Translations under genes and position numbers: made by a program
Notes under the pieces: model-generated
Databases searched by the model: none
Seen by the model: the letters and a program-made list of their open reading frames with translations, nothing else
Told to the model about the DNA's origin: nothing
Source of the DNA: Tetradesmus obliquus
Taxonomy: Eukaryota; Chlorophyta; Chlorophyceae; Sphaeropleales; Scenedesmaceae
DNA length: 64,000 bases
Direction: 5' to 3'
Assembly (NCBI GenBank): GCA_030272155.1
Contig: CP126192.1
Coordinates: 7,474,501 to 7,538,500 of the forward strand
Part shown: in pieces, positions 51,904-63,856 of the stretch
Layout: every line of letters starts with the position of its first letter
Position numbering within the stretch: position 1 is the stretch's first letter

Positions 51904-52966
51904 GGGTTTATTGGTGTGTCCGCAGCGTGCGACCTGGCCGAGCGCAGCCGCACAGCTCTGCGCACTGCCTGCCAGCATGAGGGCTTCCGCGGCATTGGCG
52001 GCTGCCCCCTCACCTTGAGCATGCATGGCGGCTGCGGCGGCGCAAAGCTGCAGGTGGGATGTTGTGCTTTATCAACTGTGGTGACCTGGCAGGCATCAGC
52101 ATGTACTGCAACGCTGCAGCAGCTAACTGAAACGATCGGATGCCCGGCAGTGCTCCTGCAAGGCCCATACATGTACTACCCAGCAGCTGCAATGATTGTA
52201 ACTGATGTGTATCTGTGCAGGTGCGCTCTGGGCTGCGGCACGGCGGATTTGTGCGTGCTGTTGAGGCCTGGTGGGGACCTGCACCTGTGGTTGGAGGCGC
52301 GCCACTGCCTGACAACTATGACGGCCCGCTGCGTGCAGTGAAGCTGATGTTTTCTGACAAGACTGAGCCAGTGGTGAGCCTGCTGGCTGGGCAGCTGATT
52401 GTGTGGCATCGATGCAGCAGCTGAACAGCCCTTGACAATCTGGCAGCACCGCACAAGCGGCAGCATCCTGCGGTATGCAGTGGTGGCGGCAAATGTATAG
52501 CTCTATGCACTTCATGCTCACATACCATGCTCTTGCTGCAGCTCACACAGAAAGCTTCCACTACATACCCTGCCTGCAGGTGTTTGGCAATGCGTCGCAT
52601 GCGCTCAGCTCCTCTCCGCGCATGACCTTCAATTTTGCCGCCAATGAACTGGTGGTGTCCTCCAACTTTTGGTCTAGCAGCAGTATTATGGATGGCCCGA
52701 GGCTCACACCAGTACTGGCTGGCTTCAGTGTCTTCACCAATGATAGAAACAGCTACAGTGCGGGTGGCACAACCAACTGGGACAAGTTTGGTGCTGGCAG
52801 TGAGAAGGTTGGTGAGGCCCTGAGCAACTGGGAGCAGCACACTGCGCTTGGTGGCAGGGAGCTTGGGGTGGGGCTGCCAGTGGGTGCTGCTGCGTATGTG
52901 AGTGATGCTGGGATCCACGCCTTCGGCTTAATTTACCTGGGGCAGGCATTGAAGCAGGAGCTGTAG
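50189..52966 (+). CDS. Secreted Cys-rich protein with jacalin-like C-terminal domain
   Basis: Eight exons (50189-50258, 50367-50486, 50552-50902, 51113-51306, 51594-51696, 51926-52053, 52221-52373, 52580-52966) join in phase to 501 residues. MRLWVLLLALNSSSAS is a signal peptide. Residues about 24-330 hold many spaced Cys (CLEPCLAGYDQL, CMQRCPDEAV, CSGTLFKDHDGSWRC, VDCGDTCNMPGVPCS), consistent with an extracellular disulfide-rich region. From about residue 328 the pattern GGAPLPDNYDGPLRAVKLMF, ANELVVSSNFW and LAGFSVFTNDRNSYSAGG resembles the beta-prism repeats of jacalin-like lectins, so carbohydrate binding in wall or extracellular matrix is a reasonable guess. The lectin assignment is by eye. 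Intron 5 contains a pure run of 21 CTG. Unlike most neighbours, this gene shows no exon-edge copies. Confidence 0.75.
51840..51902 (+). repeat. Pure CTG tract, about 21 units
   Basis: Uninterrupted CTG repeat in intron 5 of the jacalin-like gene, about 24 bp before the exon 6 acceptor. Confidence 0.95.
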
Positions 52967-54708
52967 CATTAAGGTGGCAGCAGATTACGGGGAGCGGGAG
53001 TCTATCAGAAATGAGGAGCAGCAGCTTGAAGCACATGTGTAGGGTATGCGTGGGTGTAGAGTAGCAGCAGCACGTGATGAGGTGGATGTTTCAAGTCAGC
53101 GCAACACATGAGGGTGGATGTGTGGCATGTGCATAAAGGTGCGGCACATGTTGCCCTGCGAGTCTTGTTACGCAGGTGCACCCAGCCATCAAGGGCTTGT
53201 ACAGCTGCCCCATACTCAGTGTTAGGCTAACATGTCACACAGCCAGGTTGTAGAGTCTTGGCATAATCATGGCGATGTGAATGTGTTAGTCAGGGGCTTT
53301 GAAGTGCTGACGACATTGCAACCCACCACTAGGCGCCAGTGGGCTGGTTGAGCGGTGGTTGCTGCCCGGTCCCAGCACTCTCCACGTTGGCCGACAGGCA
53401 CAACACTGGAAGTGGCGGACTGATGCATCAGTAATTGATGAGGCTTGGTCAAACAGCTCTTTGAGCCATACATATCTTCTGTTGTGGTTTTGTGTGGTGC
53501 AAGTTCATGAACTGAATGCTGCTTTCAAACAAATTTTTTAACGCAGCACATTTGGCATGTGATTGATTACTCCCACTGATAGCGCAACACCTTGTGAGGA
53601 ATGACAAGTGAAATGCGCTGTGGCAGTGCTAGACTAAGACTGCGCTGCTGGCTGCCTTTTGCTCTGGTGAGCTGTAGCCCATAGCTTTCAGGTCAAGCGT
53701 GGCATAGAACAAGCATGAGCTTCGTTGTAAATGTGTGGCATCATGTTGCTGCCAATACCCTGTGTGGCTTTGCTGAGTACATGATGTTGAGACAGAGTTT
53801 GCCGTGATTTCGGGTGCTGCATTTGGATACTGTGCCCACTGTGGCACATTGTGTACATGGTGCGGCACTGCAATTCAGTCACATGCATGCACCATGTGTT
53901 GCATTGAAGGGTGAATGCTGAATTGAGTTTGTTTCTTCCCCATAACCCCGTAAGACGGCATACAGCAGTGACAGTTTTGGCGTCAACAGAGTGCACACGG
54001 TGGACGCCGTCCACTGCTGCGGCAGCAGAGCTTGCAGCACTGGGAGACTCCCAGTGGGAGTTGCAGGCGGTTGCAACAGCCGCAGCTGGCAATCTCCTGG
54101 ACGTTGCAGTGTTACACTACATGCACATGAAAAGTCCAATCGAGTCTGCTGAGACCGCTGCTCATGCTGACCAGCACTTTGTCCAGTACTGTACCTAAAG
54201 AGTCATGTCATAGCCAGCACCATGGCTGACCATTTGAGTGAACAAATATCGATCACAAAACACAGAACATCCACAGCCATGATCTACAAATTATCCTTGC
54301 GTATCTGTCAGCAGAATGTCACCCAGTTCATACACAGAGCTGGACTTCAGGTGTATAGCCACTGGCGCTTCCAACAATTTCATGCACAGTACGCAGCTGC
54401 TGGTTGCGCAGCTGTTGCCGTGCACTCCATGCAGCGCTGAACGCATTGCAGCAGAGCAGCACATGCGGCTGTCGTTCACCGCCTTCACTACCAATGACCA
54501 TCAGTTCCACCACCTCCCTCCCTCACCTCTAGCTAGCGCGTCAGATCCTAACCTGCTACATGTCTACCGTGAATCCTGCTGCTGTACTGTTGTCATGATA
54601 TCTGAGTTGCATCCCTTTCCCGCCCGCAGCTGCTGCTCCCTATGCTCCTGCTGCTGCTTGCACTTCAGCACGGCACTCTCTGCGCCCACGCTGTTCCTGC
54701 TCAGCTGC
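52967..54708. other. Convergent intergenic region, jacalin-like / BAR-like
   Basis: 1.7 kb between two stop codons facing each other. No coding sequence, RNA gene or repeat array is convincing here. The sequence is less rich in CTG/CAG than its surroundings. Confidence 0.45.
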
Positions 54709-56883
54709 CTAGTGTGCTGCTGCTGTGGCCCAGTAGTTGCTGCGCGCACCAGGGTAGCCCTCCACCATGTCCTGGTGGCTCACACGAGCATCATGGTACT
54801 CATAGCCAGCGCTGCCGCCGCCCTGCCCGTGCTGGTCAAAGTCCTTTCCTGCAAGCCCTGTGTCGCCCTCAGCGAAGCCAGCTGCGCTGCGCGGCGTGCC
54901 GGTGCCCAGCCGGCCGGCCTTGCCTGACGCGGTGTTGGGCTTGGAGGGCAGCTGCTCAGACACGCGCGGGTCGTACTTGTTGGCCTCTGGGTAGGCTGCT
55001 GCGCCAGCAGTGGTGGAGTACTGCACCTGCTCCAGGTTGAAGGAGGCATACCCAGCGGAGAAGCACTCCTGCAGGGCGGAATGCAATAGTGGCGACGGCA
55101 GCAACAACATCAGCATGGGTAGAGAAAAAGGGAGTAAAGTTTGCGAACAGCGCAGCGCTGCACATGCTGCCCTTGCAATGATGTGCAGCTGCTACCACTT
55201 CGACATCACGACAGCCCTTGTTTATGTTTTCGCTTGTAAACAGAGCACATTTGGATTCGGAATGTTGGAATCAGGCAGATGCTGTTGCCAATTGCCACAA
55301 CAGGTACGACTGGTGCAGCGCGTCTGCAAATGTGCTGTGACTAGCTGCAGCTACCTAAGTTATAGTGTATGCTGCTGCTGCCCTGCACACACAACCGGCC
55401 AGTCCTCATGCCAATACCTGCCATCCCGGCTGCAGCATCACTCACGTTCACGATCAGCAGCGCTGCTGCAGCATAGTCGCGCAGCACGCTGGTGTCCTTG
55501 ATGAGTGTGAAGAGGCTGTTGTACACGGTCTGCTCCATCTCCTGGAACTGGCTGGCGGTGCGCTGCATCTTGTCCTCCTTGTGCTGCAGAACAGCAAAAT
55601 CAGGCGAGCAAAATTCAGGCACGAAGCGCACGAGCCAGATGACGGGTGCATCGGCTGTACCATAACAAGCCAGCACCCTTCACACAGTGGCAGCGCATCC
55701 CAGCCACACCACCGCCAAAAGCATACCAGCAGACATGCATGTCACGCTGCTTGCTGAGAGACCGTTAGAAACTGACAGCATATAACCCGCCTGCACTTGT
55801 GGTCTAACACACACACACAGCACCCCCCCGGCAGGCACCAGGCAACCTGCCATACATGCGGCCCCTGCGCCCAGCCATCTGCCATGCTACTACTGCCACA
55901 CACCTGCATCTTGCGCAGGGTGATCTCCATGTCGACTTCGCCCTTTGCGCGTGTGGTGCCCAGGTTGGCGCGCACGCGCTCGCAGCGCCCCTGCAGGTCT
56001 GCCACTGTGCGCCTGCGCGAGTCCAGCTCCAGGCGCAGCGCCTCTAGCCGCCGCATGCGCTCCTGCAGGAACAAGCCACAGCAGTGAACAGACCCGTCGG
56101 CAAGCATCAGAGGTATTAGTTTGTGTGGATGCTGGTTGACTGTTCGTGTGTGTGACGACTGTAAGGCAGATGGCAGGTGCTTGTACAGCATAGCAGTCCC
56201 ACTGGCCAATGCCTGCTGCAAGCAAAGCCGCGAGTATGGTGCCCAGGTTCATGCCAGGTGTTGGATGCGAACGCTGCTGGCATCAAGCCGGCTGCCTTGG
56301 TGGCATGAGCCTGCTGCGCTGCTGCGAATGGATTGTACCGCATCAACCACCGTCATATCCATGTTGGCAGTACACGTCTGACAGTACACGTCTGGCTGAC
56401 TTGATACATGCACTGGCGCTGCCTACTCACCGCAATGGTTCTGTAGGCTACCATCCACTGCTTGATGGGCTGGATCACTTCTACATCCAGCCGCTTCCGC
56501 GTCTCCTGTGCTGCTGACACCAGCTGCTCAACCTGCACATCTCCCCCCACCATAGTGGGTTCTGGCTCGCTGGGCACTGCCAGACCGTTGTGTCCCTCCT
56601 CATACACCCTTGGAAGCGCAGAAAGCATGATGTTGCGGATGTTTGTGAAGCTGGAATCGATGTCCCGTTGCCACTGCGTCAGTTCCTTCTCCACAACCTG
56701 CAGGTGCCCAGCAAACACGGTAGCCTCCCGAAACATCGCCTCATTGCGCGCATTGCTGGTGACCTGCATTCAACAGCGTTGAAACGTGTCAGCAGCTGCG
56801 TTGTCCTGCCATCAGGGTGGTTCCCGTTTGACCAGTGCTATCGCCGTCTTCTGCTGCACCTTGAAGTTTTTCTCCATGCTCAT
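54709..56883 (-). CDS. BAR-like coiled-coil protein
   Basis: Exons 56883-56833, 56763-56431, 56062-55904, 55583-55446 and 55068-54709, all phase 0, give 346 residues. The start MSMEKNFKVQQKTAIAL was preferred because it runs in frame into VTSNARNEAMFREATVF. Residues 1-230 are predicted long helices with heptad-like spacing: KELTQWQRDIDSSFTNIRNI, IQPIKQWMVAYRTI, ERMRRLEALRLELDSRRRTV, KMQHKEDKMQRTASQFQEME, ending SLFTLIKDTSVLRDYAAAAL. That order (helix, PIK+, basic helix, FxxLxxxIxxTxxLRxY) matches BAR-domain-like membrane-curvature proteins of plants and algae. The C-terminal about 115 residues are Gly/Ser/Ala-rich and disordered, with no SH3 domain seen. Likely cytosolic, at membrane or ciliary-base sites; that is inference. 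No exon-edge copies are obvious. Confidence 0.78.
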
Positions 56884-57588
56884 GCCCCATTTCTGCTTCG
56901 CAGTCTCGCTGATAAGCCTCCAGCTCATGGTTTCGACTGCTGCTGAGTAGCCCCTGGATGTCAAGCGACGAGGAGGGTGCACGTTTCAACTGCTGTAACG
57001 AGATGTAGAATTAGCCGCGCCAACACTGTGAGGGCCTGGGGACTCAAGGGTAGCTGTACTGATTGCAATCGGCCAAAACAGCCAGGCTTCACACCAGTGA
57101 CCAAAAGGCAGCAGCAAGAGCCAGCACGCACGCGGAGTTAGTTGACAATATTCCTTGTGCTGGCAAAGTTCAGGAGCTTGACAACGCTGCGTTTGCCAGA
57201 AACAACACTGTCAATGCCAACGGCAGTAACCAGATGACGGGCTGCAGCCTTGCAGCCAACACGAAAAACGCTACTTCCAACAAGAAGACTTTGAACTTAA
57301 TGTTACGGATTGTTTGTTAAGTCATAGCACCGCAGGTTGAACCAGCACAAATTTGAAATATGCAAGGGGCAGCGCCAGCACCAATCAACAAAAGCTCCCC
57401 TCACAAGTTTGGTTTCAGGACAATTCAAAGCCTTTGGTGTCGTCAGCAGTGTGTGCCTGCAGCATGTAAAGTGCTTCAAGGGTGGCAGGTGCTGTGAGTG
57501 TGCTGAGCACCTGCTGCGGGGCTTACATTGAATCAACAACAGACACGCTGCAGTAGGGCTGTAGTAGAGCACCTTCAGCCTACCTGCC
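56884..57588. promoter_or_regulatory. Divergent promoter region, BAR-like / EXO1
   Basis: 705 bp between divergent start codons. A frame beginning near 56989 on the minus strand was considered an upstream BAR exon, but it does not join in phase. No recognisable motif. Confidence 0.45.
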
Positions 57589-60500
57589 ATGGGCATTAAC
57601 GGCCTCCTGCCTGCTCTTAAGCCCATTGCCAAGGCGGTGCACGTCAGCAAGTACCGAGGCCAGCGTGCAGCAGTGGATGGCTACTCATGGCTGCACAAGG
57701 GTGCCTACTGCTGTGCTAGGGAGCTGTGCGAGGGCACATTTACTGATAAGTGAGGGGATAGACTGGGCAGAGCATCGTTTGCAGTATGTAGCAGCTGTGT
57801 GGCAACCACCCGGCAGCAGCAATGACAACCAGCGCCATTGATCCCTGGATGCGCCAAGCACAGCCAGGGACAGCTCACACATCAGCAAAAACCGCGCCAT
57901 GCAGCAGCTTGATTACCATGGGTCAAATCACACTGGCTGAATGGCTGCAGCTGCTGACTCTTGTGCAAGCTGGCGGCAGCACTTCTCTCTGCGCTGCTGC
58001 AGGCCTGCTCACACTCACGCTGCTCACGCTGCTCGTGTCCTGCAGGTACGTCGCCTACTTCATGTCGCGAGTGCAGATGCTGCGCACACATGGCGTGGAG
58101 CCGCTGGTGGTGTTTGATGGCGGCAGGCTGCCCATCAAAGGCGACGAGGAGTCCTCACGCCACAGGTGGGGTTCTGTCAGGTTCTGTGCGCAGCAGCTTC
58201 TGACCTGCCGGCCGCTGGCAGATCTACAGGACAAGGACAAACAGGAGTGCAGCAGGAGGAGGTCTAGCAATCGTGCAGCAGCAGTAAGAGCAGCAGCAGG
58301 TGCAGCAGCAGGGCTTGTGCTTTACAGATGATTTTGCCAGAATTTAGCGGCTGCCAAATAGCTGGGATCTTTCAGCTGACAGCGGCTGACAAGACTACCT
58401 GCAGTCCAGGCATCACCAGCAGAAGGAGCATCTCATGACAATCGCAGCAGCGCTGCACCGCCGCACCGGCGCTGCCAGCATTTGCGCGCTGAAGTCTGCA
58501 ACCGGGGACTTCGTGTCGAACGTACACATTGCTGGTGTTGTCCTGCAGGGCGCGTGCAGAGGCGAGGGAGAAGGCAGCAGCGCACCTGGCTGCAGGCAAC
58601 ATGGCAGCCGCCGTGGAGTGCTACCAGCGCTGCGTAGACATTACTCCAGCAATGGCCAAGCAAGTGATTGAGGTGAGTAGTCAGCAGCCGAAGCAATCAG
58701 TCATGTTGCCCCCAGCGCAACATGCTGCTGGCTGCAGAGTTCTTCACATGCTTGCGATGATGGCAGGCGTGCAGTTCAGTGTTTGCTGGGTACCTCGACC
58801 AATTTGCTGTTACTGCAGTGCTGCTAGGATTTGAGCCCCAGCAGTAGTTGAGTCGCAGCTGCTCCAAGCTGCTTGCAGGATCCTGATGTTAAAGATGTGG
58901 GCAGCGGCATAGTAGCTTTGACATGCAGATGTCACCCCTGTTCTCCACTCTTGCTGCTGTTGCTGCTGCTGGTGCTGCTGCTGCTGCTGCAGGAGCTGAA
59001 GGTGCAGGGTGTGCAGTTCATTGTTGCGCCTTACGAGGCGGATGCCCAGATGGCGTACCTGGCGCGGCGCGGCGATGTGCAGCTGGTCATCACGGAGGAC
59101 TCTGACCTGCTGGCGTATGGCTGTCCCAGGTGCTGCAAGCACGCAATTATTGGCCATCCTCTTGACGGTTGGCGGTAGGGATGCCCCTACTGCTCTTACC
59201 TTGTGATGTGTGTTCCGCAGTAGCACAAGTTGATGCAAGCATGCACGTGTGCTAGCCGTCATTGTGAGCATCTCAGGGTGTGGTGTGTTGGCAGAGCAGC
59301 AAGACACAGGACATGTTGTGGCTGCTCGCTGCTACTGTGCTGCAGGGTCCTGTACAAGCTGGACCGCACCGGCAACGGCGAGGAGCTGTGTACTGCAGAC
59401 CTGCCCAACTGCACAGGCCTGCCGCTGTCGGGCTTCACGAGCGACCAGTTCCTGCAGCTGTGCGTGATGGCGGGCTGCGACTTTTTGGCGCAGCTGCCAG
59501 GCATCGGCCTGAAAAAGGCACACGGTGTGCTGCGCAAGTACAGGAGCTTCACCAAGGTAGAGTTCATGGTTGATGTTTGTTATTCTGCCAAGTATGTGAG
59601 GGTGCGCAGCTGGCTGTAGCATTGTGTGATGCTGCAAGGATATGCCAACAGGCAGATACCAAGCACGTGATGCTGTGACAGCTGCGGTCAATCCACCATA
59701 TGCAGCAGCCAATCTGTGTGCCTGTCTGTGCATGACAGCATGCACCTGTTGACATCTGGCAACAGCACAAGAGCGCACATTGTAACCCAGATGTAGCCCA
59801 TGAGCCTGCAGTGCATGTGATGCGCGTGTCCTTGCATTGCTGCACATACAAACTTGCACCTTCACTGCTGGCCTCAGGTGGTGAAGATGCTGCGCTTCAA
59901 TGGCACGCGCGTGCCGCCCGAGTACGAGCTGCGCTTCCAGCTGGCGCTGTGGGCCTTCAGGCACTGCCGCGTGTATTGCCCGGCAGCACAGGTGAGCCAG
60001 CCAGCACACAAACCTGCTGTTTGTTCTGGGCTGAGCCATGTGCTGTGCTTCCAGCTGGCGCTGTGGGCCTTCAGGCACTGCCGCGTGTATTGCCCGGCAG
60101 CACAGGTGGTGCGGCCGCTTGACTTGATAGATTGCGCCGGCAGTGTTTGGGCAGCGTGGCTACACAAAGCCGTGGTGCGGTGCTGCAGTCTCTGCGCATG
60201 CTTGGCCCTGCTGGTAGAGGTATGCCTGTAGTCCTTCGCAGCGTTGATGTCACCTGCGCTATCTTGTATACTCACTGTTGCAAGCATAGGCCGTGCAGTC
60301 GTGCCTTCCTGCAGGCACACACTTCGTGCGCCTGCTCACCGCTGCACTTTGCTGCCTGCTGTGGTCCTGCAGGCGCTGGTGCACCTGGCGCCGCTGCCTG
60401 CAGGAGGGCTGCACTCCTGCAAGCGCACACTTAACAAGCCACTGCTGTTGCGTTTGTTTTGCCGGCCTGCTGTGTGCTGTGCTGCAGGCGCTGGTGCACC

Positions 60501-62185
60501 CTGGCCCCGCTGCCTGCAGGCGGGCTGCACTCCTGCTAGCGCACACTCAACCAGCCACTGCTGTTGCGTTTGTTGTGCCGGTCTGCTGTGTGCTGTGCTG
60601 CAGGCGCTGGTGCACCTGGCGCCGCTGCCTGCAGGAGGGCTGCACTCCTGCAAGCGCACACTCAACCAGCCACTGCTCTTGCATTTGTTGTGCCGGTCTG
60701 CTGTGTGCTGTGCTGCAGGCGCTGGTGCACCTGGCGCCACTGCCTGCCGGAGGGCTGCACACCTGCAAGCGCACACTAACAAGCCACTGCTCTTACGTTT
60801 GTTGTGCCGGTCTGCTGTGTGCTGTGCTGCAGGCGCTGGTGCACCTGGCGCCGCTGCCTGCAGGGGGGCTGGGCGCTGCTGACGTGGACGTGCCGCAGGC
60901 GCTGACGCACCTGGCCGGCCAGCAGCAGCAGCAGCGGCTGGACTTCCTGGGGCCTGACCTGCCTGCTGATGTGGCGCGCGGCATTGCGGAAGGTGTGTGG
61001 GCTGGCAGCACTGTGTGGGCCGTCTGCAAGATGCGGTGCAGGCACAGTGGATTTGTTTTGCTGCTCTGTGCTGTATGTGATGCCTTTCACGACAGTTGCA
61101 GCAAAGAGGCGATCCTGGAGTGGAGTGATCATGAATAGTTTGCCGGTTCTGAGTTGTTGCCCTGCTGCAAACGCTGCAGGCCAGCTGGACCCTATGAAGC
61201 ATACGGCGTATGACCTGGCAGCCATCTTTGCAGGCTGCAGGAACCTGCCGCCACACATTGCAGCGCAGCTGCCAAAGCCGCCAGCTGATCAGCATTTGCT
61301 GGCGCTGCGGCGCCCCAGCAACGCAGCAGCAGCAGGGTCAGGCGGCGCAGCGGGCGCAGCAGGATCAGGCGGCGGGGCAGTTAGTGGCGGCGGCAGGGCA
61401 GCTAGAGTGGGCATGAGCAAGCGGCACAGCAGCGGGCAGCAGAAGCTGTCGTGGAGTGCTGCTGGCAGTAACAAGGGACCTGCTGCTGCAGGAGCAGCGG
61501 CTGGGGGGCCTTGCAGCGGTGGCGGCAGAGCAGCAGCCAGCGGCGGCAGCCGCAAAGTAGCGCTGGGCATAGCCAAGTACTTTTCAGCAGCTCCTGCAGC
61601 TGGCGTACAGCGCAGCGGCGTCGCTGCTGCTGCTGCTGCTGCTGGCTGTGGGTCTGTGACAGCTTCGCAACCAGCAGCAGCCAAGGTTGGTGCGCCTGCT
61701 GCAGCTGCAGCTGGACACAGCATGCAGCACAACATCCTGCAAGCGTTGCAAGCGCTGCAGCAACAGCAGCAACAGCGGCAGCAGCAGGAGCAAGAACAGC
61801 AACAGCAGCTGATGCAGCAGCAGCAAGAGCAGGAGCAGCAGCAGTGCGTGCAGCAGGAGCAAATCACTGACAAGCTGGAACAGCAGCAAGGGCACCATAG
61901 AAATGCTGCCTGCTGGTCAGAAGAACAGCGCGCAGCAGCTGCTGGCGCGGGCATGCCTGCCTCAAAGCGTGTGCGGCTGAGCGATGAGATGCTAGGCAGT
62001 GGCAGCAGCGGCGATGGCAGCTTGCTTGACAGCGCAGCTGCAGGGGGTGCTGCTAGGCTTTCAGATGATGCTGGCTTGCTCATCGATCAGCGCTGTGACC
62101 AGCGCATGGCGTGCACAGAGCAGGTGCAGGGCCTACAGCAGCAAGACCATCAGCAGCAACGGCAGCAGCTGAGCCGCCTACAGCC

Positions 62186-62221
<36 letters not shown>

Positions 62222-63818
62222 AGTCAATAGCATAGACCTAGTGATTGAGGACTCTGATGAAGATGCTTCATACGGATCATTGATGGATGAACCATTGAGC
62301 AGGGCAGCAGCAGAGCACTGCAACATGTTCTCTGCTGACCTTGGTGTAGCTGGTGTGAGGCATGATCAGCCGTGGGTTGCTGCAGCTGGCAGCAGCGGCG
62401 GCAGCAGCGAGCAGCAGCCTGGCAGCAGCAGCAGCCTACCCACTGGGGGCAGCAGCGAGCAGCCGACCGCTATGCAGTCAGATAGCATGCTAGCTGCGCC
62501 GAGCAGCGGCATGGGCGGCAGCATGAGCATGAGCCTGAATGGGGTGTCGCAGGAGCTGTCAGGCCTGCAGGACCCCTCAGGCCTGCAGCTGCAGGGTCAG
62601 CAGCAGCAGCAGCAAGATGCCGATCCCTTTGGCGTCAGTGCTGCAGCTGGCAGGGGTGCTGCAGTCAGTACGCTTTCAGCGCTCATCAACAGCATGTCAT
62701 CGCATCAGCAGCAGCAACAGCAGAGGTCGCAGTCGCCTGCTCTACCAGCGTGCCTGCAGCGCAGGACGCGCGGCAGCAGCAGCAACAGCAGGTTCTTCCC
62801 AGGCGGTGGCAGCAGCTGCTCCCCTGCATTACTTGTGGACGATGCTACGCCTGGGGACGCTGCTTTCCTGCAAGGGGACGGCTTAGGCCTGGGCAGTGAC
62901 CCTCTGCTAATGGCTGGCAGCTTGCCCAGCCTGCCTAGCAGTGGTGGCTTGTCGCTTGGTCTGTTAGGCCCTGCCAGTGGAGCAGGCCAGGCCAGCTTGT
63001 CAGGCCTAGGGGTTAGCAGTGAGGATGATGTGCTAGCTGGCTTGGGCAGCAGCAGGCCCCAGCAGCAGCAGCAGCAGCAGCAGCGTGTGTTTGATGATCT
63101 AGATCAGGTAGAAGTGTCGCCGCCAAAGACGCATCACCTGGCACTTGGCGGCAGCAGCAGCCATGCATGGCGGCGGCTGCAGGGATCGCTGCGAGGTGGC
63201 GCAGGCCTGAGCAGGCGGGTGACTCAGCACACACGGCAAGACCTGTCAGGCGATGACCTGGTGCAGCAGCACCAGCAGCAGCAGCACAGGCAGCATCAAG
63301 CAGAGGCAGCTGGCACTACAGCTAGACAGCCGGCAGAGCAGGAGGCAGCGCCCAGCAGCAGCGGTGGCAGCAGCAGCAACGATGAGAATGCAGAGCCAGA
63401 GGATGCAGGTGACATCCACAGCATCGCTCACATCAGGCAGTATGCAAAGCTTGCTACAAAGGTTGTAAAGAAGGTGCACAAACAGCAGCAGCAGCAGCAG
63501 CTGGACCAGCAGCAATGCACGCAGCAGCAGCAGCAGCAGCAACGGGTGCTCACGCAGCAGCACGTTTCACCCCTGGGGCTGTCAGGCTCTGCAGCCAACA
63601 CGGCTGCTGCTGCTGCTGCTCAGCGCAAACCAGGGAAGGTTGCTGCTCAGCGGCGCCCTCGCAGCAGCAACGGCAGCAGAGGCAACAGCAAGGGCGGCAG
63701 CAAAGCTCAGCCGCGCAAGTCGCTGACACACCTGTATGCGATGCGCTATGATCCTAACCTGCTGTTTGTGCCTGTGAAGCCTCTAGCAGACAATGCTGCA
63801 GCAGGTGAAGATGCTTTG

Positions 63819-63856
<38 letters not shown>

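Noticed and set aside
56789-56989. Upstream BAR exon (KRAPSSSLDIQGLLSSSRN)
   Set aside because: Its frame cannot be joined in phase with the next exon, whereas the overlapping MSMEKNFKVQQ frame can.
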